NCBI GenBank assembly: GCA_905221065.1 | Contig: CAJNBS010000012.1 | Location: forward strand, 1-53,986 | Direction of reading: 5' to 3' | Source of the DNA: a bacterium | GTDB lineage: Bacteria > Bacillota > Bacilli > Lactobacillales > Streptococcaceae | Length of the DNA: 53,986 bases | Shown here: piece after piece, positions 27,620-36,246 of the stretch | How positions within the stretch are numbered: the stretch's first letter is position 1 | How the letters are laid out: every line of letters starts with the position of its first letter | Program-made: the position numbers and the translations under genes | Notes under the pieces: model-generated | Databases searched by the model: none | The model's input: the letters and a program-made list of their open reading frames with translations, nothing else | Told to the model about the DNA's origin: nothing

Positions 27620-30163
27620 ATGAAATCATTTTTTAAAACATATTGGACCTATTTTGTTTCTTTCATCATTCCTGTATTGATTATGACAGGAGTATACCTA
27701 TCTCAAGGTATCTACTGGAATAGTGACAACTCTCCTCTATTAGGAGATGGATTTCATCAATACGTTATTTTCGATATAACTCTAAGGAATATCTTATATG
27801 GAAATGGTAGTCTGTTTTACACCTTTACAAGTGGCCTAGGACTAAACTTCTATGCCCTATCTAGTTATTACTTGGGTAGTTTTCTCGCGCCTCTGGTTTA
27901 CTTTTTTGATCTAACGAATATGCCAGATGCTGTCTATCTAACAACTCTCTTAAAATTTGGATTGATTGGTCTGTCAACCTTCTTTAGTTTAAATAAATTA
28001 TTTAAAAATATCCCTCAGACTTTAAAACTAGCTTTATCTACTTCCTATGCTCTGATGAGTTTCACTGTTAGTCAACTAGAGATAAAAACCTGGCTGGATG
28101 TTTTTATCTTGATTCCTTTAAGCATAACTGGTTTACACCTACTTATAACTAAGAAGAAATTATCATTATACTTTACAAGTCTGTCAATCTTATTTATCCA
28201 AAACTATTATTTTGGCTATATGACAGCATTGTTTCTTATTTTCTGGTATCTCTGTCAAATTTCTTGGGACTTTAAAACTCGAAAATCATCTTTTCTTGAT
28301 TTCATAATCACCTCCGTTTTAGCTGGTATGGCTAGTTTGATTATGACTCTTCCCACTCTGTTTGATTTACAGACACATGGGGAAAAATTGACTGAAGTTA
28401 CAAAGTTTCAAACTGAAAGTAGCTGGTATCTTGATCTCTTTGCTAAACAATTCATCGGTTCCTTTGACACAACAAAGTATGGAGCTATTCCAATGATTTT
28501 TGTTGGACTGCTTCCCTTTATTTTAACTATTTTATTTTTTACGCTGAAATCTATTAAGTTTCATGTGAAACTTATCTATGCAGTCTTCTTTACATTTCTA
28601 ATTGTAAGCTTTTATATTGAAGCGCTTGATTTATTTTGGCAAGGCCTGCATACTCCAAACATGTTTTTACATCGCTATGCTTGGATTTTCTCTACCTTGT
28701 TAATTTACACAGCAGCGGAAGTCTTAAATCGTCTGAGAGAAATTAAAATCTGGAACTTTTTAGTTTCGCTTTTTCTTGTAGTAACAGGATTTTTAGCTAC
28801 CATCTATCTAAAATCGCATTATTCTTTTTTAACAGATTTGAATATTCTACTTACTCTTGAATTTTTGGTTGTCTATTCGCTTTTACTCCTTGCATTTATC
28901 AAAAAGTTTATCTCTGTAAATCTATTTGCCATTCTAATCTCTTTATTTATAATGGTTGAAATAAGTTTAAATGCTTCATCTCAAATGGACGGAATTGCAA
29001 AGGAATGGGGATTTGCTTCTCGAAGTGCATATAGTCGAGATATCCCAGCTATGGAATCTTTCTCAACATATATTGGGAATTCATTTACTCGTACTGAGAA
29101 ACTACAAACTCAGACAGGAAATGACAGTATGAAATTCAACTACAATGGAATCTCTCAATTTTCATCTGTTCGAAATCGTTCAGCAAGCTCTACTTTGGAT
29201 AAACTTGGCTTTAAATCCTCTGGGACCAATCTCAATCTCCGTTATGCAAATAATAGTATTTTGGCTGATAGTTTATTTGGCATCCAGTATAATATCTCAG
29301 ACAGTCCTATTGATAAATATGGTTTTAAAGATATCTATCAAAAAGATAATCTTACCCTATATGAAAATCAATTCTCTCTCCCAATTGCATTTGCTAGTCA
29401 ATCTATTTACAACGATGTCAAGTTCAATGAACATACTCTAGATAATCAGGCCTCGTTTTTAAATCAACTTGCTGACGTCAATTTTGATTATTTTTCTCCA
29501 ATACCCTATCAAAAAACAGAGAATACTGATGATTTGATTACTGTTACAAGTTCTTCAAATGAAGATGCAGCAATCCAGTATCAAATTGAAGTGCCAGAAA
29601 ACAGCCAAGTTTATCTTTCTTTCACAAACCTTCACTTTTCTAATGACAAACAAAAGAAGGTTGACATCCTTGTAAATGAAGAAAAGAAAACTTTTACAAC
29701 TGATAATGTCTTCTCCTTCTTTAATCTAGGCTATACAAAAGAGAAAAAAACTTTCAATATTGATGTTAGTTTCCCTGGAAATTCACAGGTATCATTTGAA
29801 TCTCCTACCTTCTATCGTTTAGATACCAAAACTTTCACCGAGGCAATTCAAAAAATTAAAGAACAACCTGTCACAGTATCAACTTCTAAAAATAAGGTCT
29901 TTGCTACATATGATGTCAAACAAGATACATCCATTTTCTTCACCATTCCTTATGACAAAGGCTGGTCTGCCTACCAAGATGGTAAGAAAATAAAAATTAA
30001 CCAAGCTCAAACTGGCTTTATGAAAGTTGACGTTCCTAAGGGAAAAGGAACTATTACACTTTCCTTTATTCCCAATGGGTTTGTTATTGGAGCAATCTGT
30101 TCCTTTACTTCTCTTTTTCTATTTGGAATCTATCATCACAAACGAAAGTCATCTAAGACATAA
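27620..30163 (+). CDS. YfhO-like multi-spanning membrane protein
   Basis: 847-aa protein with about twelve hydrophobic helices in the first 455 residues, a long extracellular part (about 460-815) and one final helix. The N-terminal DNSPLLGDGFHQYVIFDITLRN carries the conserved D-G of the YfhO family (GT-C-like glycosyltransferases, thought to decorate lipoteichoic acid or other wall polymers), and the C-terminal FTIPYDKGWSAYQDGKKIKI is the YfhO end motif. The substrate in this organism is unknown. It follows the ABC-F terminator and ends in a bidirectional terminator. Contains a parS-like sequence at 28557. Confidence 0.85.
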   Translation: MKSFFKTYWTYFVSFIIPVLIMTGVYLSQGIYWNSDNSPLLGDGFHQYVIFDITLRNILYGNGSLFYTFTSGLGLNFYALSSYYLGSFLAPLVYFFDLTNMPDAVYLTTLLKFGLIGLSTFFSLNKLFKNIPQTLKLALSTSYALMSFTVSQLEIKTWLDVFILIPLSITGLHLLITKKKLSLYFTSLSILFIQNYYFGYMTALFLIFWYLCQISWDFKTRKSSFLDFIITSVLAGMASLIMTLPTLFDLQTHGEKLTEVTKFQTESSWYLDLFAKQFIGSFDTTKYGAIPMIFVGLLPFILTILFFTLKSIKFHVKLIYAVFFTFLIVSFYIEALDLFWQGLHTPNMFLHRYAWIFSTLLIYTAAEVLNRLREIKIWNFLVSLFLVVTGFLATIYLKSHYSFLTDLNILLTLEFLVVYSLLLLAFIKKFISVNLFAILISLFIMVEISLNASSQMDGIAKEWGFASRSAYSRDIPAMESFSTYIGNSFTRTEKLQTQTGNDSMKFNYNGISQFSSVRNRSASSTLDKLGFKSSGTNLNLRYANNSILADSLFGIQYNISDSPIDKYGFKDIYQKDNLTLYENQFSLPIAFASQSIYNDVKFNEHTLDNQASFLNQLADVNFDYFSPIPYQKTENTDDLITVTSSSNEDAAIQYQIEVPENSQVYLSFTNLHFSNDKQKKVDILVNEEKKTFTTDNVFSFFNLGYTKEKKTFNIDVSFPGNSQVSFESPTFYRLDTKTFTEAIQKIKEQPVTVSTSKNKVFATYDVKQDTSIFFTIPYDKGWSAYQDGKKIKINQAQTGFMKVDVPKGKGTITLSFIPNGFVIGAICSFTSLFLFGIYHHKRKSSKT
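28557..28572. promoter_or_regulatory. Possible parS-like site inside the YfhO-like gene
   Basis: AGTTTCATGTGAAACT matches the parS consensus at 13 of 16 positions (mismatches at the two ends and one central base). Confidence 0.45.
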
Positions 30164-30191
30164 AAAAATCGACCAGTTGGTCGATTTTTTT
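30162..30191. terminator. Bidirectional terminator between the YfhO-like gene and yhgE
   Basis: AAAAAAATCGACC / GGTCGATTTTTTT, a perfect 13-bp stem with an AGTT loop. It overlaps the stop codons of both converging genes. Confidence 0.9.
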
Positions 30192-32832
30192 AATCTTCTT
30201 CCATTTTCTTAGGTCGATAGGCTATCATACCTAAACCAGTAAATAGGGCTAATATCACAAATAGGAAAATGACTTGATGATGAATATTTCCTGTCATAGA
30301 GATTGTTTGTCGTAATCCAGAGACCGAATAACTCATTGGCAACCAAGGATTAATAGCTCTAAAGAAATCATTTGTCAAGGCAAGTGGATAAGTACCTGCA
30401 CTTGATGCTAACTGTAATAATAGCAAAATAAGAGAGAAGAAAGCTCCTATACGGCTATTCCATGTTGTTAAAGCAGTTACCATGGACATGAATACTAAAC
30501 TTGTTAGGATAATGAGAATAAATGTTCTCATTTCATGATTTGCTGTTAGACCAATAAGATGAACTCCTCCATATACCAAAATTCCTGCTAAAACAGCTAT
30601 AATACCATTTATTTCAGCTCGAGATTTCAACCAAGCCCAACGGCTCTCCGGATGACGTCCTGAAGGCAACTTCGCAAAGATCATATTCGTTGATATTGCT
30701 GCAACAAAAAGAGCAACTGATATCATATAAGGAGCCATTGCGATTCCATTTACAGGAACTTGGTCATTGTCTGTTTTGGAAAGATTGAGTGGATTTGACA
30801 AAATCTCTGCATTTTTAGATTCTGTTGATGCTGATTTGAGTTGATCACTAGCATTACCTAGTCCTTGTCCTAAATAAGCAACTCCTGCCTGTAAATCTTC
30901 CAATCCAGAAGTTAACTTTGTTCCACCTTCTGCAAGTTTCCCAGATCCATCTGCCAATTTATTAGCTCCATTCTCTAATTGAGAAGCACCTGAAAGTAAC
31001 TGACTGGATTTGTCTGCTAATTGACCAGATCCTGATTGTAATTTATCAACTCCTGCCATTAATTCTTGACTCTTTTGATTCAATTGGTTAGAGCCAGTTG
31101 ATAATTTTTCAATACCAGATACTAATTCTGGAGTTTTTTCAGCTAATTGACCAACTCCTGCTGTCAAGCTAGAAGATTTTTGTGTCAAGGTGTTTGAGCC
31201 TGAAACTAGTTGATCCAAACTACCTGTCAAGGTGGAATTCTTTTCACTTAGTTGACTTGCGCCCTGAGAAACTTTATCAACACCTGCAGTATATGCATTT
31301 ACACCTGATGCAATCGACTGACTGGCAGGAACTAATTTACTCGTCACTGCTCCCTGTATTTCTGTTAATCCACTTGACAATCCTGTCAAAGAAGTAGAAG
31401 CAAGCGGTAATACTTGATTAGCTTTATCTTTTAATGTTGAAAGATTAGAAGATTGATTTTGTAAGTTTTTTAAACCTCCCTGTAAACCTTGTACTAAAGC
31501 TATAATTGACTGAGCCGATTGAATACTATCAGTCGAATTTTGAGATACAGAAGCACTTATCTCATCTTGTTGCTCACTTGTCAAGGATTGATAAGCTGCT
31601 GTCGATTGAATATTTGCTAATGTAGTTGCTTTTTCAGACTGAGCACTTGCTAACATTTGATTAGAAAGAGAAGCTATACTTGATAAAACAGAAGACAATT
31701 GTTTTGTATCTCCAACATCAATATTTTGAATGGCTTTATTTAACTGATTTAGACCAGAAGATAATTGATTAATTTGATCTTTTTTCCCAGACGAAGCATC
31801 TAACTTACTAGAAAGTTGTTGAATCCCTTCACTTAATTGCTCCACCCCCATTCGAAGTGTAGCTGATTGATTAGATAACTGATTCGCACCTGTTGCAAGA
31901 TTTCCCACTCCGTTTGTATAGGCACTAACACCAGATGAAAATTGATTAAGACCAGTATTGAGCTGAGAAACACCGCCAGTATAGGATTCTACACCAGTAT
32001 ATAATTGATTGATTCCTCTTACTAATTCAGGACTTTTAGAAGATAATTGACCTAATCCCCTATCTAATTGACTCACTGCACCAGTATATGTAAGCAATCC
32101 ACTATTAAAATTCCCTAAGCCAAGATGAAGTTGTTCAACACCAGAAACATAAGAGGATAATCCTTTAGTAAACTGCTCCGTTCCATTTGAAAATGTTAAA
32201 CTTGAATCTGCTAAAGAGTGTAGGTTAGTAGTCAATGTTTGACTTCCTGTCACTAACTGATTCGCTCCATCAGTTAATTTTTCACTACCAGAAGCCGCTT
32301 GACTCATACCATCCTTTAATTCGACCATCTTATCAAATAAAGCTTTAGTATAGGTCTCGGTTACATTGGTAGAAACATTCTGCTTCAATTGTGTCATCGC
32401 AGAATCGCTCATCTTGCTAGCAATAAAACTATGACCACTTGAAGTCTGATAATCGATTTGCATTTGCTCTGGATGATTCGTTAAAATAGAAGTTGCTTTT
32501 TCAGATAAATCACTTGGTAAAGTCACTACCATATAGTAATTGCCATCTTCCAATCCCTTCTTTCCTTCATCTTCATCTACGAAATGAAAATCTAAGCTTT
32601 TATTTTCTTTTAAATTTGACACCATGTCTTTTCCTATAGCCATGGTATTACCGTTATAGGAAGCTTCTTTATCATTATTGACAACTGCCACAGGTAAGTC
32701 AGACAATTGCCCATATGGATCCCACATTGATGACAAAAATATGATATTGTACAGAGCTGGAATAAGAGAAATCCCTATCATGACAATAATAAAGGTTGGT
32801 TTTTTAAAAATTGCTTTCCATTCTTTAAACAT
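30190..32832 (-). CDS. yhgE: YhgE/Pip family membrane protein
   Basis: 880 aa from ATG 32832 (MFKEWKAIFKKPTF), which has AAGGAGAAGAT in front; the ATG at 32853 lacks a ribosome site. One N-terminal membrane helix, a Pip-type extracellular domain, then a region of more than 450 residues built from repeated short motifs of the kind QLxxGxxxLxxG (about 180-660), and five C-terminal membrane helices of ABC-2 type. The family includes the lactococcal phage infection protein Pip. Divergent to a TetR gene that probably controls it. Confidence 0.88.
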   Translation of the reverse strand: MFKEWKAIFKKPTFIIVMIGISLIPALYNIIFLSSMWDPYGQLSDLPVAVVNNDKEASYNGNTMAIGKDMVSNLKENKSLDFHFVDEDEGKKGLEDGNYYMVVTLPSDLSEKATSILTNHPEQMQIDYQTSSGHSFIASKMSDSAMTQLKQNVSTNVTETYTKALFDKMVELKDGMSQAASGSEKLTDGANQLVTGSQTLTTNLHSLADSSLTFSNGTEQFTKGLSSYVSGVEQLHLGLGNFNSGLLTYTGAVSQLDRGLGQLSSKSPELVRGINQLYTGVESYTGGVSQLNTGLNQFSSGVSAYTNGVGNLATGANQLSNQSATLRMGVEQLSEGIQQLSSKLDASSGKKDQINQLSSGLNQLNKAIQNIDVGDTKQLSSVLSSIASLSNQMLASAQSEKATTLANIQSTAAYQSLTSEQQDEISASVSQNSTDSIQSAQSIIALVQGLQGGLKNLQNQSSNLSTLKDKANQVLPLASTSLTGLSSGLTEIQGAVTSKLVPASQSIASGVNAYTAGVDKVSQGASQLSEKNSTLTGSLDQLVSGSNTLTQKSSSLTAGVGQLAEKTPELVSGIEKLSTGSNQLNQKSQELMAGVDKLQSGSGQLADKSSQLLSGASQLENGANKLADGSGKLAEGGTKLTSGLEDLQAGVAYLGQGLGNASDQLKSASTESKNAEILSNPLNLSKTDNDQVPVNGIAMAPYMISVALFVAAISTNMIFAKLPSGRHPESRWAWLKSRAEINGIIAVLAGILVYGGVHLIGLTANHEMRTFILIILTSLVFMSMVTALTTWNSRIGAFFSLILLLLQLASSAGTYPLALTNDFFRAINPWLPMSYSVSGLRQTISMTGNIHHQVIFLFVILALFTGLGMIAYRPKKMEED

Positions 32833-32856
32833 ATCTTCTCCTTTTTTAAACACATT

Positions 32857-32939
32857 GTCTAAAATTTTGATATAATAGATTATACATTAAAAAATCTAAA
32901 TTACAAGATAAAAAATCCATTTTTAGACAGATAGTCTAA
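32857..32939. promoter_or_regulatory. Divergent yhgE/tetR promoters and TetR operator candidate
   Basis: Plus-strand extended -10 TGATATAAT (32871-32876 for TATAAT) and minus-strand TATAAT (32879-32884) overlap closely. An inverted repeat TTAGAC-AGATA-GTCTAA lies at 32923-32939, and a further GTCTAA half-site at 32857-32862 near the yhgE start. This is the normal arrangement for a TetR regulator controlling itself and its neighbour. Confidence 0.6.
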
Positions 32940-32959
32940 TTTGTTTACAAGGAGGAAAT

Positions 32960-33502
32960 ATGCAAGAAAGTAACAAACGCTTAAAAACAAAGCGAACTAT
33001 TGAAAATGCTATGGTACAATTACTGATGGAACAGCCATTTGATCAAATTTCTACTGTCAAGTTAGCAGAAAAAGCCGGAATTAGTCGTTCCAGCTTCTAT
33101 ACTCACTATAAGGATAAGTATGATATGATTGAGCACTATCAAAGCAAGCTATTCCATACATTTGAATATATTTTTCAAAAACATGCTCATCACAAAAGAG
33201 ATGCTATTTTAGAAGTCTTTGAATATCTAGAATCAGAACCACTTCTGGCTGCCCTTCTTTCTGAAAATGGGACTAAAGAAATCCAAAATTTCTTACGAAA
33301 TAAACTTCATATCATGCTCAGTACAGATTTACAAAAGCAATTTATGCAACTAAATCTCAATACCACTGAATTAGAATATAGTAGCATCTATCTAACTCAT
33401 GCACTTTTTGGTGTCTGTCAAACTTGGATTGCACATGGAAAAAAAGAAAGTCCTCAAGAAATAACAGACTTCCTTATGAAGATGCTTGGTGATGCAAATT
33501 GA
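32960..33502 (+). CDS. TetR/AcrR family transcriptional regulator
   Basis: 180 aa. The N-terminal helix-turn-helix (KRTIENAMVQLLMEQPFDQISTVKLAEKAGISRSSFYTHYKDKYDMI, about 11-57; core AGISRSSFYTHYKDKYDM) is classic TetR; the C-terminal part resembles the TetR_C_8 (DhaS-like) type. Ligand unknown. The neighbouring yhgE is the likely target. GGAGG ribosome site 5 nt before ATG. Confidence 0.9.
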   Translation: MQESNKRLKTKRTIENAMVQLLMEQPFDQISTVKLAEKAGISRSSFYTHYKDKYDMIEHYQSKLFHTFEYIFQKHAHHKRDAILEVFEYLESEPLLAALLSENGTKEIQNFLRNKLHIMLSTDLQKQFMQLNLNTTELEYSSIYLTHALFGVCQTWIAHGKKESPQEITDFLMKMLGDAN

Positions 33503-33506
33503 TATA

Positions 33507-33538
33507 AAAAGAGGAACACAGTTGTGTTCCCTTTTATC
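33507..33538. terminator. Bidirectional terminator between tetR and the tRNA pair
   Basis: GGAACACA / TGTGTTCC with a GT spacer; T-rich on both sides, so it can end tetR (plus) and tRNA-Asn (minus). Confidence 0.8.
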
Positions 33539-33542
33539 TATA

Positions 33543-33616
33543 CTCCGCCAGTAGGACTCGAACCTACGACATCATGATTAACAGTCATGCGCTACTACCA
33601 ACTGAGCTATGGCGGA
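33543..33616 (-). tRNA. tRNA-Asn (GTT)
   Basis: 74 nt with a 7-bp acceptor stem (TCCGCCA / TGGCGGA), D-loop AGCTCAGTTGGTAG, anticodon GTT in CTGTTAA, and T-loop GGTTCGAGTCC. No encoded CCA. Follows tRNA-Glu by 5 nt, one transcript. Confidence 0.97.
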
Positions 33617-33621
33617 TAAAA

Positions 33622-33693
33622 TAGTCCGTACGGGATTCGAACCCGTGTTACCGCCGTGAAAAGGCGGTGTCTTAACCCCTTGACCAACGGACC
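33622..33693 (-). tRNA. tRNA-Glu (TTC)
   Basis: 72 nt beginning GGTCCGTTGGTCAAGG, anticodon TTC in CTTTTCA, T-loop GGTTCGAATCC, acceptor ACGGACT, discriminator A. The same tRNA begins again at the right edge of the window. Confidence 0.97.
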
Positions 33694-33716
33694 TTCTATC
33701 TGTAGCAGATATAACC

Positions 33717-33744
33717 ATTATATCAATTTCTTACTAATTGTCAA
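33717..33744 (-). promoter_or_regulatory. tRNA-Glu/tRNA-Asn promoter
   Basis: Minus-strand TTGACA (33739-33744), 16-nt spacer, TATAAT (33717-33722), immediately after the comE stop codon. Confidence 0.8.
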
Positions 33745-34497
33745 TTACTTTTGAGATTTTTTCTCTAAAATATCTTTTAACTTTCTAATTTTTAACCTTG
33801 AAATAGGACAGCGATGATCTTCATAGAAAACAACTTCTAGATTCTTTCGGTCAATTTCTCTAATATTACCTATATTTACCAAAAATGACTTATGAGGAGA
33901 AAAAAATCGTTGGGTATGTTTGTCCTTTTCCTGAATATCTGTCATGGTACCGTAAAACTCTTTGGCAAAATTCTTACCAATAATGCGCAATTTATGAGAG
34001 ACCCCTGTCGTTTCAATATACAAAATATCATGGTAAGGAATTTTTAAATCATTTCCCTTGTAATTGTAATCAAAATAATCTACAACATCTTCATTTTCAA
34101 GTAACATACTCTTCGTGTAAAAAATATTTTGCTCAATTCTCTTCTTAAACATCTCATCATTGATATCCTTATCAACAAAATCTAGGGCTGATACCTGGTA
34201 TTTATAGGTCAAAGTCGCAAACTCTGATCGACTTGTGATAAAGACGATAATAGCGTAAGGATTGTAATGACGAATGAGCTGAGCAACTTCAAATCCCTTT
34301 TTCTCAATCCCATGAATATCGATATCTAGGAAATAAAGCTGATTTACTTCATCGTTTTCAATGTATTCTTCAAATTCACGGACTTTTCCTGTTGTCTTGT
34401 ATGATATTGGAATATTCGATTCTTTCGAAATTTCATCCAATATTCTCTCTAGTCTCACTTGATGTTCAATAACATCTTCTAAAATTAAAACTTTCAT
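33745..34497 (-). CDS. comE: Competence response regulator ComE
   Basis: 250-aa LytTR-type response regulator that switches on early competence genes once phosphorylated by ComD. Receiver domain (about 1-120) with the acidic pair in LILED and phospho-acceptor Asp58 in YFLDIDIHG; LytTR DNA-binding domain (about 140-250) with FFSPHKSFLVN. Overlaps comD by 4 nt. Its target repeats are visible upstream of comC. Confidence 0.97.
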   Translation of the reverse strand: MKVLILEDVIEHQVRLERILDEISKESNIPISYKTTGKVREFEEYIENDEVNQLYFLDIDIHGIEKKGFEVAQLIRHYNPYAIIVFITSRSEFATLTYKYQVSALDFVDKDINDEMFKKRIEQNIFYTKSMLLENEDVVDYFDYNYKGNDLKIPYHDILYIETTGVSHKLRIIGKNFAKEFYGTMTDIQEKDKHTQRFFSPHKSFLVNIGNIREIDRKNLEVVFYEDHRCPISRLKIRKLKDILEKKSQK

Positions 34498-35819
34498 TCA
34501 AATTCCCTCTTAAATCTAATGATTTGTCTAAATGTACTGCCTTCCATCTCTGTTTCTAAAATAATATTGTTGTACTTATCTAGTAGTTCTTTCACATTAT
34601 TTAATCCGACTCCTCGATTTCTTCCCTTAGTGGAGAATCCTAAGGCAAATAGATCTTCTGAAGGAGTCATCGTCATTTTACATGAATTCTGAATCACAAT
34701 AACTGTTTCAGTTTCCATCTTAATAACTGCTACTTCCATCTGCTTTTTATAACTATCAGCCGATCCTTCGACAGCATTGTTCAATAAAACACTCATGATA
34801 CGAACTAAATCCAACAGGTCTATTGGTAATCTAGTAATTATATCTTTTACTTCCAGTGTAAACTCCACACCGTTATTTCGAGCATAGACAATTGACTGAG
34901 CAACCAAACTTCGTAAAGCTGAATCTTCTATGTTGTTCAAATCAAAGTAAGTGTACTTATCTGAACGCAGTTTATGATTGGCTTTGACCAAAACTTCATT
35001 GTAAACTCTGTCAATTTCCTGTAAATTACCACTGTCAATTGCCATCTGCATGCTGACAAGCATCCCAGCATAATCATGTCGAAAACCACGGATTTCATTA
35101 TACAGTCCGACAATTTCATCTGTGTAGTTTTGTAAATGTTTCTGTTCAAATTTTTTCTGCTTCAAAGCAATCTCTTTCTCCATTTGAACTTTATGAGAAT
35201 TCATTGCAAAGAAAGTCAAAAGGAGAGAAATAAAGACTATAGATGATAAAATACTTCCAAAACTATTCAAATGTTTAATCGTACTTACCATATTTGAAAC
35301 GAAAGATACAATATGGAGCAGTAGTAAAGCAAAAAATACTTTTTTCAAGAAAGGATAAAGGTAGTCCTTGTCAAAATAGGCTAGTTCCAAATGGAAATAA
35401 TGAATGATTGTTACGATAACGACATAAGTCAACACCGTTACAACGAAAAAGAATGGGTCATGATATTGTAAAACAAAATTGTCTCCTGTTATAGAGGAGA
35501 AAGTTACGGACAGAAAGTTATGAGTGCTCTCATATAAAAGAGATAGTAGTAAACTTAGGAATAGTCCTCTATCCCTCTCATACTGTTTAATCCATCGAAA
35601 ATAGGAATATAAGCCCAAAGGAAATAAAAATCTTGCAATCCCTAATCCATCTAAATATAGGAGATAAAAGGGAAGTTCAAGTACTGCTTCTACTAGTAAT
35701 GTATAAGCACCAAAAACGAATAATTCTTTTCTATTTATTTGACCTTTACAAATTAAACGGTAACTGTGACTAATAATTAAAAAATGAACAATAACTGTCC
35801 CAAATCCAAGTAAATCCAT
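34494..35819 (-). CDS. comD: Competence pheromone receptor histidine kinase ComD
   Basis: 441-aa HPK10-type sensor kinase for CSP. Six to seven membrane helices in residues 1-205, a coiled linker, the phospho-histidine at His248 in IRGFRHDYAGML, N box LLNNAVEG (about 345), and G box FSTKGRNRGVGL. The N-terminal part determines which CSP is recognised, so it should match the CSP variant encoded by comC 20 nt upstream. Confidence 0.97.
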   Translation of the reverse strand: MDLLGFGTVIVHFLIISHSYRLICKGQINRKELFVFGAYTLLVEAVLELPFYLLYLDGLGIARFLFPLGLYSYFRWIKQYERDRGLFLSLLLSLLYESTHNFLSVTFSSITGDNFVLQYHDPFFFVVTVLTYVVIVTIIHYFHLELAYFDKDYLYPFLKKVFFALLLLHIVSFVSNMVSTIKHLNSFGSILSSIVFISLLLTFFAMNSHKVQMEKEIALKQKKFEQKHLQNYTDEIVGLYNEIRGFRHDYAGMLVSMQMAIDSGNLQEIDRVYNEVLVKANHKLRSDKYTYFDLNNIEDSALRSLVAQSIVYARNNGVEFTLEVKDIITRLPIDLLDLVRIMSVLLNNAVEGSADSYKKQMEVAVIKMETETVIVIQNSCKMTMTPSEDLFALGFSTKGRNRGVGLNNVKELLDKYNNIILETEMEGSTFRQIIRFKREFE

Positions 35820-35839
35820 TACTCTTTCCCCTTATTTCA

Positions 35840-35965
35840 TTACTTTTTTCTTGGGAAAAGAAAACTAAAGGGGCTTTTTAACATCCTCATCTCCCCACCT
35901 TGAATCTTTTGCAAGTCTTTTTCCTTCAAGGCTACAAACTGTTCCAATTTAACTGTGTTTTTCAT
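35840..35965 (-). CDS. comC: Competence-stimulating peptide precursor ComC
   Basis: 41-aa prepeptide. The double-glycine leader is [20 protein letters not shown] followed by IQGG; the mature 17-residue pheromone would be [17 protein letters not shown] after cleavage and export by ComAB (not in this window). It keeps the Glu-Met-Arg start and the basic RKK end of mitis-group CSPs but differs from pneumococcal CSP-1 and CSP-2 as I remember them. Shine-Dalgarno GAGGAGA 9 nt before the ATG. The ORF is short and easy to miss. Confidence 0.95.
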   Translation of the reverse strand: MKNTVKLEQFVALKEKDLQKIQGGEMRMLKSPFSFLFPRKK

Positions 35966-36014
35966 AATAAAATCTCCTCAATGTTTTTTTCTTGTAAGCT
36001 AACTTACAAAAACC

Positions 36015-36081
36015 ATTATACAAAATGGAATTTCATTTTAGATAAAATTCTCTCAACTGTCATTTTTTTCTCCCCAAGTGT
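36015..36081 (-). promoter_or_regulatory. comCDE promoter with ComE double site
   Basis: On the minus strand, direct repeats ACACTTGGG (36073-36081) and ACAGTTGAG (36052-36060) are 12 nt apart, the spacing known for ComE boxes. The -10 is TATAAT (36015-36020), 31 nt further downstream. This is the autoinduction loop of competence. Confidence 0.85.
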
Positions 36082-36085
36082 ACTT

Positions 36086-36119
36086 TTTTAAGAAAAAAGC
36101 CGGGAAAATTCCCAGCTTT
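36086..36119 (-). terminator. tRNA-Arg terminator
   Basis: Minus-strand AAAGC-T-GGGAA / TTCCC-G-GCTTT hairpin followed by TTTTTTCTT, separating tRNA-Arg from comC. Read-through of this site is one known route to basal comCDE expression in pneumococcus. Confidence 0.8.
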
Positions 36120-36129
36120 GCGACTATAT

Positions 36130-36203
36130 TGATCCCAGCAGGATTCGAACCTGCGACCGTTCGCTTAGAAGGCGAATGCTCTATCCAGCTGAGCTATGAG
36201 ACC
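36130..36203 (-). tRNA. tRNA-Arg (TCT)
   Basis: 74 nt, begins GGTCTCATAGCTCAGC, anticodon TCT in CTTCTAA, T-loop GGTTCGAATCC, acceptor TGGGATC, discriminator A. Just upstream of comC as in pneumococcus. Confidence 0.97.
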
Positions 36204-36213
36204 TAACACAACC

Positions 36214-36242
36214 ATTCTACCAAAAATTCAATTAAAAGTCAA
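36214..36242 (-). promoter_or_regulatory. tRNA-Arg promoter
   Basis: Minus-strand TTGACT (36237-36242), 17-nt spacer, TAGAAT (36214-36219). Confidence 0.75.
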
Positions 36243-36246
36243 TTTT

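Noticed and set aside
36031..36060. ACAGTTGAG paired with downstream AAAATGAAA as the ComE box of comC
   Set aside because: The upstream ACACTTGGG at exactly 12 nt is the better partner and agrees with the known double-site arrangement.
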